Shown piece by piece: positions 39,795 through 49,135 of a stretch of 64,000 nucleotides of DNA. A model generated the notes under the pieces. The model was not told the origin of the DNA. It saw only the letters and a list, made by a program, of their open reading frames with translations, and did not search any database. A program made the position numbers and the translations under genes. How positions within the stretch are numbered: position 1 is the first letter of the stretch; each line of letters begins with the position of its first letter. Source of the stretch: Salinicola salarius (lineage in GTDB: Bacteria > Pseudomonadota > Gammaproteobacteria > Pseudomonadales > Halomonadaceae); the NCBI RefSeq assembly GCF_003206135.1, contig NZ_PZJT01000007.1, forward strand, positions 23,931-87,930. Direction: 5' to 3'.

Positions 39795-41168
39795 ATGCTC
39801 CAAGTGCTGAGTCTCCGTCGTTACCGCCACTTATTCCTGGCCCAGGTCACCGCCCTCATCGGCACCGGGCTGACAACGGTCGCCCTGGCATTGCTGGCTC
39901 ATGACCTGGCGGCCTGGCAGGCGGGGATCGTGCTGGGTACGGCGCTTGCCATCAAGATGGTGGCCTATGTGGGCATCGCGCCACTAGCCGGGGCCTACGC
40001 CTCGCGTCTGCCGCGCCGCACGCTGCTGGTTGGCCTGGACCTACTGCGGGCCTCCGTGGTCTGCGCGTTGCCTTTCGTCACCGAGGTCTGGCAGATCTAT
40101 GTGCTGATTTTTCTGGTCAATGCCGCCTCGGCATGCTTCACCCCGCTCTTTCAGGCGACGATCCCGGATCTCCTCGAGGACGAGGAGCAGTATACTCGGG
40201 CGCTATCGCTGTCGCGGCTCGCCTATGACCTGGAGAACCTGCTCAGCCCCATGGCCGCTGCGGCACTGCTGATGGTGATGAGCTTCGATGTGCTGTTCCT
40301 GCTCAATGGCCTCGCCTTTCTAGTCTCGGCAGGCCTGGTCGTCTCGGTGGTCCTGCCGTCGCCCCAAACTGCGGATGACGAAGCGCCAGGTGTCTGGCGC
40401 AGGATCTCCCACGGCATGCGAATCTACTTGAAAACACCCCGGCTGCGAGGGTTGCTTGCCCTGAACATGGCGGTTTCGGCCGCCGGGGCCATGCAGATCG
40501 TCAATACCGTGGTCTACGTCCGCTCCACTCTTGGCCTGGGCGAGCAGGCGGTCGCCCAGGCCTTCGCGGCGGTCGGTGGCGGTTCGATGCTGGTGGCCCT
40601 GCTGCTGCCGAAAATGCTGGAGCGCGTGCGTGAGCGCCCGGTCATGCTCGCGGGCGGCGCGCTGATGACGGTGAGCCTGTTCCTCGGCCTGCTCTCTCCG
40701 GGGTTCGTCGGTCTAATGGGGCTGTGGTTTCTGCTGGGCGTTGGCGCCTCGCTGGTCATGACGCCCACCGGACGCCTGCTCAAACAGTCGTGCCAGCCAG
40801 AGGACCGTCCGGCGCTGTTCGCCGCGCAGTTCTCGCTGTCTCATGGCTGCTGGCTGGTAGCCTATCCGTTGGCCGGCTGGGTCGGGGCCGAGGTGGGCCT
40901 GATCGAGACCTTCGCCCTGCTAGGGGCGATCGCGCTAGCCTCGACGGCGTTAGCCACACGTTTCTGGCCATCTGGAGATTCAAAAGTCCTTGAGCATGAT
41001 CACGTTTTCGAAGTCCACGATCACCTGCATTATCACGATGAGCACCACCAGCACGGACATGAGGGCTGGGAGGGCCCGGAGCCCCACCGCCATCGCCATT
41101 ACCACCCCGGAGGCAGGCATAGTCATGCTTTTGTCATTGATCGTCACCATCTATTGTGGCCTAGATGA
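39795..41168 (+). CDS. MFS metal exporter with His-rich tail (NreB-like)
   Basis: A 457-residue major facilitator with twelve helices and a C-terminal tail of about 65 residues packed with histidines (HDHLHYHDEHHQHGHEGW, PHRHRHYHPGGRHSHAF). This tail is the mark of NreB-type nickel exporters. The ATG at 39795 follows GAGGAGGGCCC. It is divergent from the repressor, with the two G-tract operators between. It would export nickel or cobalt when the repressor releases. It is more GC rich than the lipid A island. Confidence 0.9.
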   Translation: MLQVLSLRRYRHLFLAQVTALIGTGLTTVALALLAHDLAAWQAGIVLGTALAIKMVAYVGIAPLAGAYASRLPRRTLLVGLDLLRASVVCALPFVTEVWQIYVLIFLVNAASACFTPLFQATIPDLLEDEEQYTRALSLSRLAYDLENLLSPMAAAALLMVMSFDVLFLLNGLAFLVSAGLVVSVVLPSPQTADDEAPGVWRRISHGMRIYLKTPRLRGLLALNMAVSAAGAMQIVNTVVYVRSTLGLGEQAVAQAFAAVGGGSMLVALLLPKMLERVRERPVMLAGGALMTVSLFLGLLSPGFVGLMGLWFLLGVGASLVMTPTGRLLKQSCQPEDRPALFAAQFSLSHGCWLVAYPLAGWVGAEVGLIETFALLGAIALASTALATRFWPSGDSKVLEHDHVFEVHDHLHYHDEHHQHGHEGWEGPEPHRHRHYHPGGRHSHAFVIDRHHLLWPR

Positions 41169-41640
41169 TGAAAGATAGAATTTCCCCATTATGCTTTTAA
41201 CATCAATTATCAAACTGTTCGTTGATTGATACAGGCCGGCTATAAGAATTGAATCTTCAGCTCGTTGCTTGCCTGTGACCTAGTCATCATTGTTGCTCAT
41301 GACTCTGGCAATTTGGTCATTGACCTCGAGAAAAAATAGGCGAAGATCCTTGACGCAAGTAATATCGAGTGGTAGTTAGCCGGTGAGCGTTGCCAATGAA
41401 TAAGACCATGAGTCATGGCGTATTCAAGTGCCTTTGAACGCAATCCTGAGTAAAAAGCAATCGCCTACAACACCCGATCAGTTGCTATTTTGCCCGCACG
41501 CCCCGTGCGTTCTCTAGTAGCGCGACTTTCGAAACCACTGCATATCCGAACTGTTTCGAACCCGGCTTAACGTTTCCGCTTTCCCCCATCACCTGCTCCC
41601 TGTCACATCTATTGCTCTCGCAGCACGACAGGAATCATCA
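41169..41640. other. Intergenic region before the relaxase, oriT candidate
   Basis: A 472-base gap without a supported gene. The 3' part has a perfect CGCACG-ccc-CGTGCG hairpin (41495-41509), then C/T-rich sequence up to the relaxase ATG. Related elements keep the origin of transfer near the relaxase gene. No nick site can be named from sequence alone. Confidence 0.3.
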
Positions 41641-43485
41641 ATGCTACGACGCCTATTCCCGCGAGTCAGCAGTCAGAAGATCAGGCACCGAGCAGGCTTC
41701 ACGCAGCCCCAACCTGGTAAGGAGCTACTCGATACTCCGCGTCGCCAGCAGATGATCAAGATGCTGTGGGACACGACGTCTTTGACCCAGAGCGTCTTTG
41801 ACGAGTACCTCCTTGCACCGATCTGCCGCTATGCCGAGATGGTACAACTGCTCCCTGCATCGGAATCACATCACCATGCCTATCCAGGGGGCATGCTGGA
41901 TCATGCCCTAGAGATGGCCTGCTACGGACTGCGTCTACGTCAACGTCATCTCCTGCCTCCAGGCGCAAAGCCCGAAGACCAAAGTTCAGCAGGTGAGCTT
42001 TGGAGTGCCGCCGTAATCCACGGAGCGCTCATGCACGACGTAGCCAAGACGCTGGTCGACGTTGAAATTCATCTCGAGGATGGGCGGGAGTGGAGGCTGT
42101 GGCACGGTCCCATTCCTGCGCCTTACCGCGTCAGGTACCGAGCGGGACGGGAGTATCACCTTCACGCGGCGGTCAATCCATTGTTGTGCGAGCGAGTTCT
42201 TGGGGCGAGGGTGCTCGACTGGATGATGACTCAGCCCAAGCTGTTTGCGCTGTTCATGTACACCATCGCAGGGCACAACGAGCGAGGCGGAATCGTTGCG
42301 GAGCTGATTCACCAGGCGGATCGCGCAAGTGTCGCCAAGGCATTGGGAGGCGATCCGGTCCAGGCTCTTTCAGCTCCGGTGGAGTCCATCCAGAGAAAGC
42401 TAGCAGAAGGACTGCGTTATATGGTCAAGGAGCAGTTCAAGCTCAATAAGAAGGGCGAAGTCGCTTGGTTGACTGAAGAGGCTCTCTGGCTGGTTTCGCC
42501 GCGTGCAGTCAATGAGCTCAAAGCCCACCTGTATGCGCAGGGTGTCAAAAGTATCCCGGGAGATCTTAACAGGCTGTACGGTGAGCTGCAGTCACATGGG
42601 CTGATTGAGGAAGTCACCGAGGGGAAATCGGTATGGAAGTGCGAGATTGTGGAGGGTGACTGGAAGCAGTCCTTCAACATGATCAAGGTGCCCCCGACCT
42701 TGATCTGGGGGGTAGAGGATAAGCCTGAGCCTTTCCGAGGAAGGATCACGATTAAAGGTGAAGGCGCAGTCACAGCAGATAAGCCGTCCTCGAATGAAGT
42801 GGTAGTAACCAAGTCTGAATCTGTCACAGAAACCAAAACACAGGGTGGCGAAATACCGCCGCCGCAGAGCATCGACACACAGCCTTCTTCTCAGGCTGGC
42901 TCCGTCAATGACACTCTGGACGCCGACATTATGGCACTTTTTCCAGAGGTGAGTCCTGAGCCGGAGAGAGTCTTGGACCAGGTTCAGAGCGCTAATGCTG
43001 CTGGGCAAGAAAGCTCGGCCGAGCCAAATTCATCTAAATCTGCTAAAAATGTCGGTTCTCGACCAAAGTCGAGTGCTCAGGAAGTTAATAATAATTTGGA
43101 TCTCGGTGAGCGGTTCTGGCAATGGTTGAAGATGGGGGTTGCGGATCACTCTATCCTCATCAATGACACCAAGGCGCCCATCCATACGGTGGAAGGCACC
43201 TATTTCCTGGTCAGCCCTGGCATATTCAAGCGCTTTAGCACCAAAGAGCTTGGAGACGAAGAACAGTGGAAGTTAGTTCAAAAACGCTTCCAAAAGCTGG
43301 GTATGCATCTCAGAACCCAGGGACAAAACATTCATAACGTTTCCGTCGAGGGACCGAACAAGACCCGACTGCTGAAGGGGTACTTGATCAAAGATCCGCG
43401 AGAAGTGAGTCAACGGATACCACCTGACAATTGGGTATTGACTCTAATTCCACACCAAATCGATAAGGACGAAACGAATGAATGA
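41641..43485 (+). CDS. MobH-family relaxase (TraI, TIGR03760)
   Basis: A 614-residue conjugative relaxase of the TraI_2/MobH class. The HD-hydrolase-like catalytic core is visible in SHHHAYPGGMLDHALEMACYG, ALMHDVAKTLVDVEI and TIAGHNERGG. A variable acidic linker (about residues 380-490, rich in S, E and Q) precedes a C-terminal winged-helix-like DNA-binding domain (FWQWLKMGVADHSILIND). MobH relaxases nick oriT of ICEs such as PFGI-1 and clc. Its 3' end overlaps the integrase start by 8 bases, so transfer and excision functions are translationally linked. Confidence 0.92.
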   Translation: MLRRLFPRVSSQKIRHRAGFTQPQPGKELLDTPRRQQMIKMLWDTTSLTQSVFDEYLLAPICRYAEMVQLLPASESHHHAYPGGMLDHALEMACYGLRLRQRHLLPPGAKPEDQSSAGELWSAAVIHGALMHDVAKTLVDVEIHLEDGREWRLWHGPIPAPYRVRYRAGREYHLHAAVNPLLCERVLGARVLDWMMTQPKLFALFMYTIAGHNERGGIVAELIHQADRASVAKALGGDPVQALSAPVESIQRKLAEGLRYMVKEQFKLNKKGEVAWLTEEALWLVSPRAVNELKAHLYAQGVKSIPGDLNRLYGELQSHGLIEEVTEGKSVWKCEIVEGDWKQSFNMIKVPPTLIWGVEDKPEPFRGRITIKGEGAVTADKPSSNEVVVTKSESVTETKTQGGEIPPPQSIDTQPSSQAGSVNDTLDADIMALFPEVSPEPERVLDQVQSANAAGQESSAEPNSSKSAKNVGSRPKSSAQEVNNNLDLGERFWQWLKMGVADHSILINDTKAPIHTVEGTYFLVSPGIFKRFSTKELGDEEQWKLVQKRFQKLGMHLRTQGQNIHNVSVEGPNKTRLLKGYLIKDPREVSQRIPPDNWVLTLIPHQIDKDETNE

Positions 43486-44431
43486 TGTGTCGTTTATGGA
43501 GTTGCTGAGCAGGTACTGCGCCGACACGCATCTCAAGCCTAAATCCGTTGATAGCTATGCTGCAGCAGTCAGAGCGGCTCGCCGCCACTTTGGAAAGGAA
43601 ACGTATCCAAGCATGCTCTCTAGAGAAAAAGTATGCGCTTGGCGTAAAGTGGCATTACGGTCGAAGGAAAATCCACGTGGCATTGTTGAAGTTAGCTGGA
43701 ATAATTATGTGAGGCATCTGGCTGCGCTATACAATTTTGGTATTAAGCATAGACTCATAATGGTTGAAGAGAATCCATTCAATCAAGTGCGTGTCAGGGA
43801 ACCCCGGAAGCCGAAGAAAACTTTGCAGCCGCTTACTATCAGGTATGTGCGTGAGGTCATGGATGTATGCCGTAGATTCGAAACCGCCCAAGATGATCCG
43901 TCGAAGCTCTACCCCGCTTGGTTTTGGGAGGCCGTAATTGAGACCTTCTACTTTACAGGTGTTAGGCTAAGTCAGTTGCTTCATATTAAGGCTAAGGACG
44001 TCGACCTTAAAAAAATGATCCTGGTGACTTCATTTGAAGGATCCAAAACCTATTCTGAGTCTGTAGTGCCAATCGCTGATGGGCTGTACCCTTACATTGC
44101 AAAGCTGATGCTTGCGGCTCATCGTGAAGGTTTCAAACGTGAAGATCAGCTGTTTAATGTAAACCGCTTTTCACGTAGGCATCGACGCAAGGAAATGGAC
44201 ATAAATCAGGTCGAGCATTTCTTTAAGAGGCTGTCAGGGTTTTGTGGCACGCGGGTCACACCTCATCGATTCAGGCACACTCTCGGGACCGATCTCATGG
44301 AAGATCCTGATCGTAACATCCGAGTCACACAAATGATCCTCGACCACTCAAGTATGCGCACAACCATGGAATACGTTCATCCTAGCGTTGACTCCATGAG
44401 GAAAGCGCTGAATCAACGTCGATGCCCCTAA
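43478..44431 (+). CDS. Tyrosine recombinase / ICE integrase
   Basis: A 317-residue phage-type integrase. An N-terminal SAM-like DNA-binding domain (residues 8-105) is followed by the catalytic domain. The arginine is at FTGVRLSQLLHI, the HxxR box at TPHRFRHTLGTDLM, the histidine at LDHSSMRTTMEY and the tyrosine in MEYVHPS. It reads toward the tRNA-Asn fragment 200 bases downstream, the expected arrangement for site-specific integration into a tRNA 3' end. The composition is more AT rich than the relaxase gene. Confidence 0.92.
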   Translation: MNDVSFMELLSRYCADTHLKPKSVDSYAAAVRAARRHFGKETYPSMLSREKVCAWRKVALRSKENPRGIVEVSWNNYVRHLAALYNFGIKHRLIMVEENPFNQVRVREPRKPKKTLQPLTIRYVREVMDVCRRFETAQDDPSKLYPAWFWEAVIETFYFTGVRLSQLLHIKAKDVDLKKMILVTSFEGSKTYSESVVPIADGLYPYIAKLMLAAHREGFKREDQLFNVNRFSRRHRRKEMDINQVEHFFKRLSGFCGTRVTPHRFRHTLGTDLMEDPDRNIRVTQMILDHSSMRTTMEYVHPSVDSMRKALNQRRCP

Positions 44432-44631
44432 ATTTTAGGCGAGCGATGGGCGGCCAAAAGGCGGCCGCTCATTCTCGTTACGGCCAGCTTGACAATGATG
44501 ACCTCGGAATCCAAGATCATGCATGCCAATGTAGTGCAGGTGCGGTAGGCAACAAGCCAGCACATCATATTAGGCATGTTTTTCTTAAGCGGCTGAAATT
44601 AAGGTAGTTTTCCGACTCAAATAGTCCAACT

Positions 44632-44678
44632 GACTGTTAATCATTGGGTCACAGGTTCGAGTCCTGTTCGGGGAGCCA
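44632..44678 (+). other. 3' fragment of tRNA-Asn(GTT): ICE attachment site
   Basis: GACTGTTAATC (anticodon GTT), the variable region ATTGGGTC, the T-arm ACAGGTTCGAGTCCTGT and the acceptor 3' strand TCGGGGAGCCA are intact. The 5' half of the tRNA is missing; bases before 44631 do not fold into a D-arm. This is the direct repeat left when an element integrates into the 3' end of tRNA-Asn. It lies 200 bases past the integrase. An intact tRNA should be at the far end of the ICE, outside the window. Confidence 0.85.
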
Positions 44679-44756
44679 GCGGAAGTCATCGATAGGACCT
44701 CCCTCTAGATATGCTGCTTCTGCACTCATTCCACTTGTCAATGGGAGAGGGCAGTC

Positions 44757-44898
44757 ATGCGTGTTTCTGCAACGTTTGCTCCGAGGTGGTGTCGGCAAGA
44801 CGACCACGGCGGCCAACCTTGATGGTCTCCTGATAGATCATCACTTGTCCCATTACACGCTTCAGCTTGGCCTTCAAAACGTCGATTCTCCGGCCTAA
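44757..44898 (+). pseudogene. parA/soj 5' remnant outside the att site
   Basis: An ATG at 44757 with GGGAGAGG ahead opens MRVSATFAP and is then frameshifted. The next frame reads RGGVGKTTTAANL (44782-44820), the ParA deviant Walker A box, then decays. ParA genes stand at the end of these ICEs opposite the integrase, so this is not part of the element described here. The rest of 44680-45022 holds no gene. Confidence 0.6.
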
Positions 44899-45022
44899 AG
44901 TCTTCCAACGGGCTAATAGCCCATTAGAATCCAGTGCTCCGTCAGGCGTCCTTGACGAGATCTCGAATATTCGGTCGCGATCTCCCTCTATGCTTGCAAA
45001 CTAGGTGGAGTCCAGACGTGCG

Positions 45023-45940
45023 CTATTTACTTTCGATGTCTGTATTGCAGAGATGACGAACCAAAGAACGTGCCGCTTGAGATAGTGACGCATCCTTTCG
45101 CGTGATGACCACATAGAGGCGGCGAGCCCAGGAATCAGATAAAGGTAGCAGTACGAGCTCTGCAGACCTGTTTCCCTTCATCGCCCCCCCGCCCATTGCT
45201 CCGCTATGGGGAACCACGGCAGCACCGAGTCCGGCAGCAATGAAGCGCAATGCGACATCCACGCTGGATACCTCGGCACGATGGATCAACGTACGCGATT
45301 GCAATGCTGCTTCGCGCCGTAGCATGGTATCCAGCATGCCTCCGGGAGCAATGCTGATACTCACATGATCAATGACCTGGGAAAAACATACCTCGCTTTG
45401 CTCGGCGAGCGGATGATCATGCCGAACCGCCAGACATAAGTGATCTTTTCGGTATACCTCCACGTCGAAGCTATCACTCAGGTCATCAGGGGCCCATAAA
45501 ATACCGATCTCTGCCGCACCTTCACGAACAGCACGTATCACCTCAGGGCTAGAACGCTCATCTGTTGACACCCCCACCCGAGGAGATATTTCCAGAAACT
45601 TTCCAATATCTTCTGCCAGATTCCCCGCAAGTACGGCAGGAGATGCAACGACTCTGATCTGAGACTGTATGCCTGTTGCAAAATAACTTAGCTCCGCCGT
45701 GAGACGGTCGGTTGCACGCAGGACTTCACGCGCCTGTCGAAGCATCATATCTCCAGCGGCTGTCAGCGCGATCCCCCGCCTCCCGCGCACGAACAACTCG
45801 ACGCCAATATCGTCTTCTATGGCAGCAATGCGCCGGCTGACCGCTGACGCCGCGATAGCCTGCCGGGCTGCCGCGCGGGCAATACTGCCTTCCTCGCATA
45901 CGGCAATAAAGACTCTTAGCGTGACAAGATCGATATGCAT
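45023..45940 (-). CDS. LysR-family transcriptional regulator
   Basis: A 305-residue regulator. The N-terminal helix-turn-helix (LRVFIAVCEEGSIARAAARQAIAASAVSRRIAAIEDDIGVELFVR) is standard LysR, and the effector domain covers residues 90-300. It is divergent from the isocitrate-lyase family gene, with 169 bases between, which is the classic set-up for control of the neighbour. ATATCAGTAC-type sequence lies in the gap, but no clear T-N11-A site stands out. The inducer is probably an organic acid used by the adjacent genes. Confidence 0.9.
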   Translation of the reverse strand: MHIDLVTLRVFIAVCEEGSIARAAARQAIAASAVSRRIAAIEDDIGVELFVRGRRGIALTAAGDMMLRQAREVLRATDRLTAELSYFATGIQSQIRVVASPAVLAGNLAEDIGKFLEISPRVGVSTDERSSPEVIRAVREGAAEIGILWAPDDLSDSFDVEVYRKDHLCLAVRHDHPLAEQSEVCFSQVIDHVSISIAPGGMLDTMLRREAALQSRTLIHRAEVSSVDVALRFIAAGLGAAVVPHSGAMGGGAMKGNRSAELVLLPLSDSWARRLYVVITRKDASLSQAARSLVRHLCNTDIESK

Positions 45941-46109
45941 GTGCCATGCCCTATTGGCACGCGATGCATGCCTAAAAAGTATTTTGAGACTAGATTCGGC
46001 ATGGGTAATGTACCTCAGATATCAGTACTTCAGACAGGTCAAAGATGGGGGCAGGCATCTCCTGGCCCTCCACCCATAGCCCTCTACGGTATCCAGCAAA
46101 AGGGGACTC

Positions 46110-46982
46110 ATGAACAGTACACCGCAAAGCAAGCGCCTGGCACTCAAAGCTCGCCTAACTCAGCAGGATATCCTCTCTGCGCCCGGCATCTACGACATGA
46201 TTTCCGCGAAGCTCGCAGACTCGATGTCTTTCGACTGTCTTTACATGACAGGCTTCGGCACGGTTGCCTCCTACCTCGGCCTGCCCGATGCAGGCCTGGC
46301 AACCTACACGGACATGGTCAATCGCGTTGCCGCATTTTGCTCAGGTACTCAAACGCCGCTGATTTGCGATGCCGACTCCGGCTACGGTGGGCTGCTTAAT
46401 GTCGCGCATACAGTACGTGGATACGAGCAGGCCGGTGCAGCCGGTATCCAGCTTGAGGATCAGGAATTTCCCAAGAAGTGCGGGCACACGCCCGGGCGAC
46501 GCGTCATTCCGACAGAAGACATGGTGCGTAAAATAAAAGTTGCCCTGGAAACTCGCAGCGATAGCAACTTTCAAATCGTTGCGCGTACCGATTCACGAAC
46601 AGCTCTGGGTATCGATGAAGCCTTGCGCCGCGGTGAGGAGTATGTGAAAGCCGGGGCAGATATTCTGTTCATCGAGTCCCCCGAGAGTGTCGAAGAGCTC
46701 GAAAAGATTGGTCGCAGCTTTGATGTACCGTTGCTCGCGAATGTTGTCGAAGGTGGCAGGACACCACAATTGCCGCCTTCCGAATTGCAGAAGCTGGGTT
46801 TTTCCCTCGCAATATTTCCAGCCTCGGGCTTTCTGGCTGCCACCCAGGCACTATATGACACCTTCCAGCAAATTAAATCGCCACAAGGAACACAAGCTTC
46901 ATCCATGTATCCATTTTCAGAGATGTGCGAGCTGATGGGCTTCCCTGAAGTATGGGAATTCGATCGCAAGCATGCTGAGTAA
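46110..46982 (+). CDS. Isocitrate lyase/PEP mutase family enzyme
   Basis: A 290-residue TIM-barrel enzyme. Metal-binding residues appear in LICDADSGYGG, the catalytic loop KKCGHTPGR has the lyase cysteine, and ARTDSRTALGIDEALRRG is the usual C-terminal barrel part. It fits the 2-methylisocitrate lyase, dimethylmalate lyase or oxaloacetate decarboxylase group. The Cys in KKCGH favours a C-C lyase. It is divergent from LysR and 580 bases ahead of a 2-hydroxycarboxylate transporter, so a substituted malate or citrate is a likely substrate. Confidence 0.85.
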   Translation: MNSTPQSKRLALKARLTQQDILSAPGIYDMISAKLADSMSFDCLYMTGFGTVASYLGLPDAGLATYTDMVNRVAAFCSGTQTPLICDADSGYGGLLNVAHTVRGYEQAGAAGIQLEDQEFPKKCGHTPGRRVIPTEDMVRKIKVALETRSDSNFQIVARTDSRTALGIDEALRRGEEYVKAGADILFIESPESVEELEKIGRSFDVPLLANVVEGGRTPQLPPSELQKLGFSLAIFPASGFLAATQALYDTFQQIKSPQGTQASSMYPFSEMCELMGFPEVWEFDRKHAE

Positions 46983-47007
46983 TGCTCAAGGCTATACTGA
47001 ATAATAT

Positions 47008-47043
47008 TCTATGCGGTACAGGATTTACAGTACCGCATAGAAC
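47008..47043. terminator. Long hairpin after the lyase gene
   Basis: TTCTATGCGGTAC (47008-47020) and GTACCGCATAGAA (47031-47043) form a perfect 13-base stem with a 10-base loop. It has no T-run on either strand. It lies 26 bases past the lyase stop. The rest of 47044-47562 shows no gene and is partly AT rich before the transporter. Confidence 0.45.
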
Positions 47044-47562
47044 ACACAGCTTGCGCCCAGAGAATTGCTGAATAAGTTGCCGAGCAAAATGAAGCGCAAG
47101 GCGTCCGGTGCGCAGAAGGCGACCCATAATGAGGGGTTAGGCGAATCTTCGAGTACCGCGCAACGCAGCGATTCTCTCGGGTAGGCATTTATGCAGTGAT
47201 CCCATAGAAGTGCAAGACCTGAAGCGGTGAAGCATTACATGACTTCAGATGGCAACGTGAGTCTCGCACAAGGAGATGTCAGCCACGCACCTAGAGCCGA
47301 TACCGTACACACGCCAAAATCTTATCCGCTAGCGGATATGACGCCACTCCATGTGATTTTCCTGTATCAATAATCAAAATAGAAGATACAACGATGACTA
47401 CAATGTCGAACGCCAGAGTCAAATTATTAGCAAGGAAAATCGCCAAAAAAATAGGGTTAAGCTCTTTCTCTCACTCCGACTCTCCGATGGGTTTTTAAGG
47501 TGTGTGGGAGCTAGATAGTGAGTACCCAAAACAACGCTTGCTTACAAGATTGAGGATATCAA

Positions 47563-48912
47563 ATGAAGACAATGTCAAATAAGGGATCCGTCCCGGGAGA
47601 ACAGACGCCCAAACTCAGTACGAACAGGACAGAGACATTGGGAATGTCGTTAAGGTGGTTCCTGCCCATCGCCCTGGCCATCATCGCTCTATCCTTCTGG
47701 GTCGCACCGCCACAAGGAATGATGAGTGGCTTCGCCATCACAATGGCGATCGGCGGCGTGCTCATGCTGCTGGGAAATACCATTCCCGGGCTCAACCGTA
47801 TCGGCGGTGGCGTCATCCTTGCCATCCTCATGCCCGCAGTGCTTTTCAAATACGGTCTCATCCCTGAACACGTGGCAACGGTCGTCGGCGATTTCTATCG
47901 CCTTTCCTCCTTCGGCGAGTTCATCGTTGCGGCACTGATCGTGGGCAGCATCCTGGGTATGGACCGGTCACTTCTGATGGCCGCCGGATCCCGGATCATC
48001 CTGCCGATCATCGGCACCATCGTCCTGTGTTTCGCGATCTTCGGCGTCATCGGCCAGCTCACCGGCTACGGCGTCGGTCGCATGATGTTCTATGTCGTCG
48101 GTCCTGTCCTCGGCGGGGGGATCGCCGCGGGCGCGATGCCGATCTCCGAGCTGATCGCGGCCAACACCGACCAGACGGCCGAAGCCGCTCTCACTCAACT
48201 CGTGCCCGCCGTCGTCGTCGCCAACCTGGTCTGTATCGGCGCCGCCGGAACTCTCGCCTGGGTGGGCCGCAAACGCCCGAACCTGTTCCGCAATTTCAAT
48301 GGTGAAGGCAATCTCACGAACGTCAAGGCCGGCTTTGCCAAGATCCCTGTGGGCCAGAAGGTCGATCCCTCGGATGCTGTGCGCAGCACCGTCATCGGAC
48401 TCTTCCTCGCCGGCTTTCTGCTCATGCTCGCGAATACGCTCTCGAGCCTGATGCCAGCCGTTCACGGCTACGTCTTCCTCATCCTGATCTGCGCACTATG
48501 GAAGATCTTTCTTCCCATGCCCGAGTTCCTCGTTCAGAGTGTCGACATGTGGTTCCGCCTCGTGGCAAGTGCATTCATCCCGGCAGTCATCGTGGCAGTC
48601 AGCTTCGTGGCCATCGACATCGACCAGATCCTTACCCTGATCAACGATCCCATCTACATGATCTCGACCATTGCCGTGGTCATCGTGGCCCTTCTCGCGG
48701 CAGGATTCATCGGCTGGCTCGTGCGATTGAACTTCATCGAATCATCGATCTCCGCCGGTCTTGGGCTCGCTGATATCGGCTCCAGCGGCGACCTCGCCGT
48801 CCTCAGTGCAGCCAACCGAATCGAACTGCTGCCATTTCTCTCCATCTCATCGCGAATCGGCGGCGGCCTCGTGGTGTTGACACTATCGGCCCTGGCGCCA
48901 TTCTTCCTCTAA
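47563..48912 (+). CDS. 2-hydroxycarboxylate transporter (2-HCT family)
   Basis: A 449-residue membrane protein with eleven or so helices. Typical 2-HCT features are VGPVLGGGIAAGAMPISELIA (GGxG loop of the first half) and FIESSISAGLGLADIGSSGDLAVLSAANR (second half, with GGSGD-like loop). The family includes CitS and MaeP, sodium or proton symporters of citrate, malate and relatives. It is placed after the ICL/PEP-mutase family gene, suggesting import of the substrate for that enzyme. The N-terminal 30 residues are cytoplasmic. Confidence 0.88.
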   Translation: MKTMSNKGSVPGEQTPKLSTNRTETLGMSLRWFLPIALAIIALSFWVAPPQGMMSGFAITMAIGGVLMLLGNTIPGLNRIGGGVILAILMPAVLFKYGLIPEHVATVVGDFYRLSSFGEFIVAALIVGSILGMDRSLLMAAGSRIILPIIGTIVLCFAIFGVIGQLTGYGVGRMMFYVVGPVLGGGIAAGAMPISELIAANTDQTAEAALTQLVPAVVVANLVCIGAAGTLAWVGRKRPNLFRNFNGEGNLTNVKAGFAKIPVGQKVDPSDAVRSTVIGLFLAGFLLMLANTLSSLMPAVHGYVFLILICALWKIFLPMPEFLVQSVDMWFRLVASAFIPAVIVAVSFVAIDIDQILTLINDPIYMISTIAVVIVALLAAGFIGWLVRLNFIESSISAGLGLADIGSSGDLAVLSAANRIELLPFLSISSRIGGGLVVLTLSALAPFFL

Positions 48913-48971
48913 CCAGGGATGTTCACGAGACATGTCAAGAGACCTGTAATGACCGGCGGTTTCTACACAGG

Positions 48972-49135
48972 TCAGGCTGCTAAAGCGCATGCGCTTGCAT
49001 GAGCCTCGGGTGTCTTCATGCCCAGCGCCCGATGAGGGCGCTGGGTATTTGTAAAACTGGACACAGTCCCCGATCATGCGCATTGCATGCTGCAACGTCT
49101 CGAAGCGATGGCAATGCGCTCACTGCTCCTCCTGG
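48972..49135 (-). mobile_element. IS3/IS481-type transposase 3' remnant
   Basis: On the minus strand MRMIGDCVQFY is followed, after a frameshift, by NTQRPHRALGMKTPEAHA and a stop at 48972-48974. This is the C-terminal end of an integrase-core transposase. The rest is missing. The remaining sequence between 49,136 and 49,532 holds no gene that I can support. Confidence 0.6.

Noticed and set aside
44450..44468. GCGGCC/GGCCGC hairpin after the integrase as a terminator
   Set aside because: It is a perfect 6-base stem with a 7-base loop but no T-run follows, so termination is not supported.
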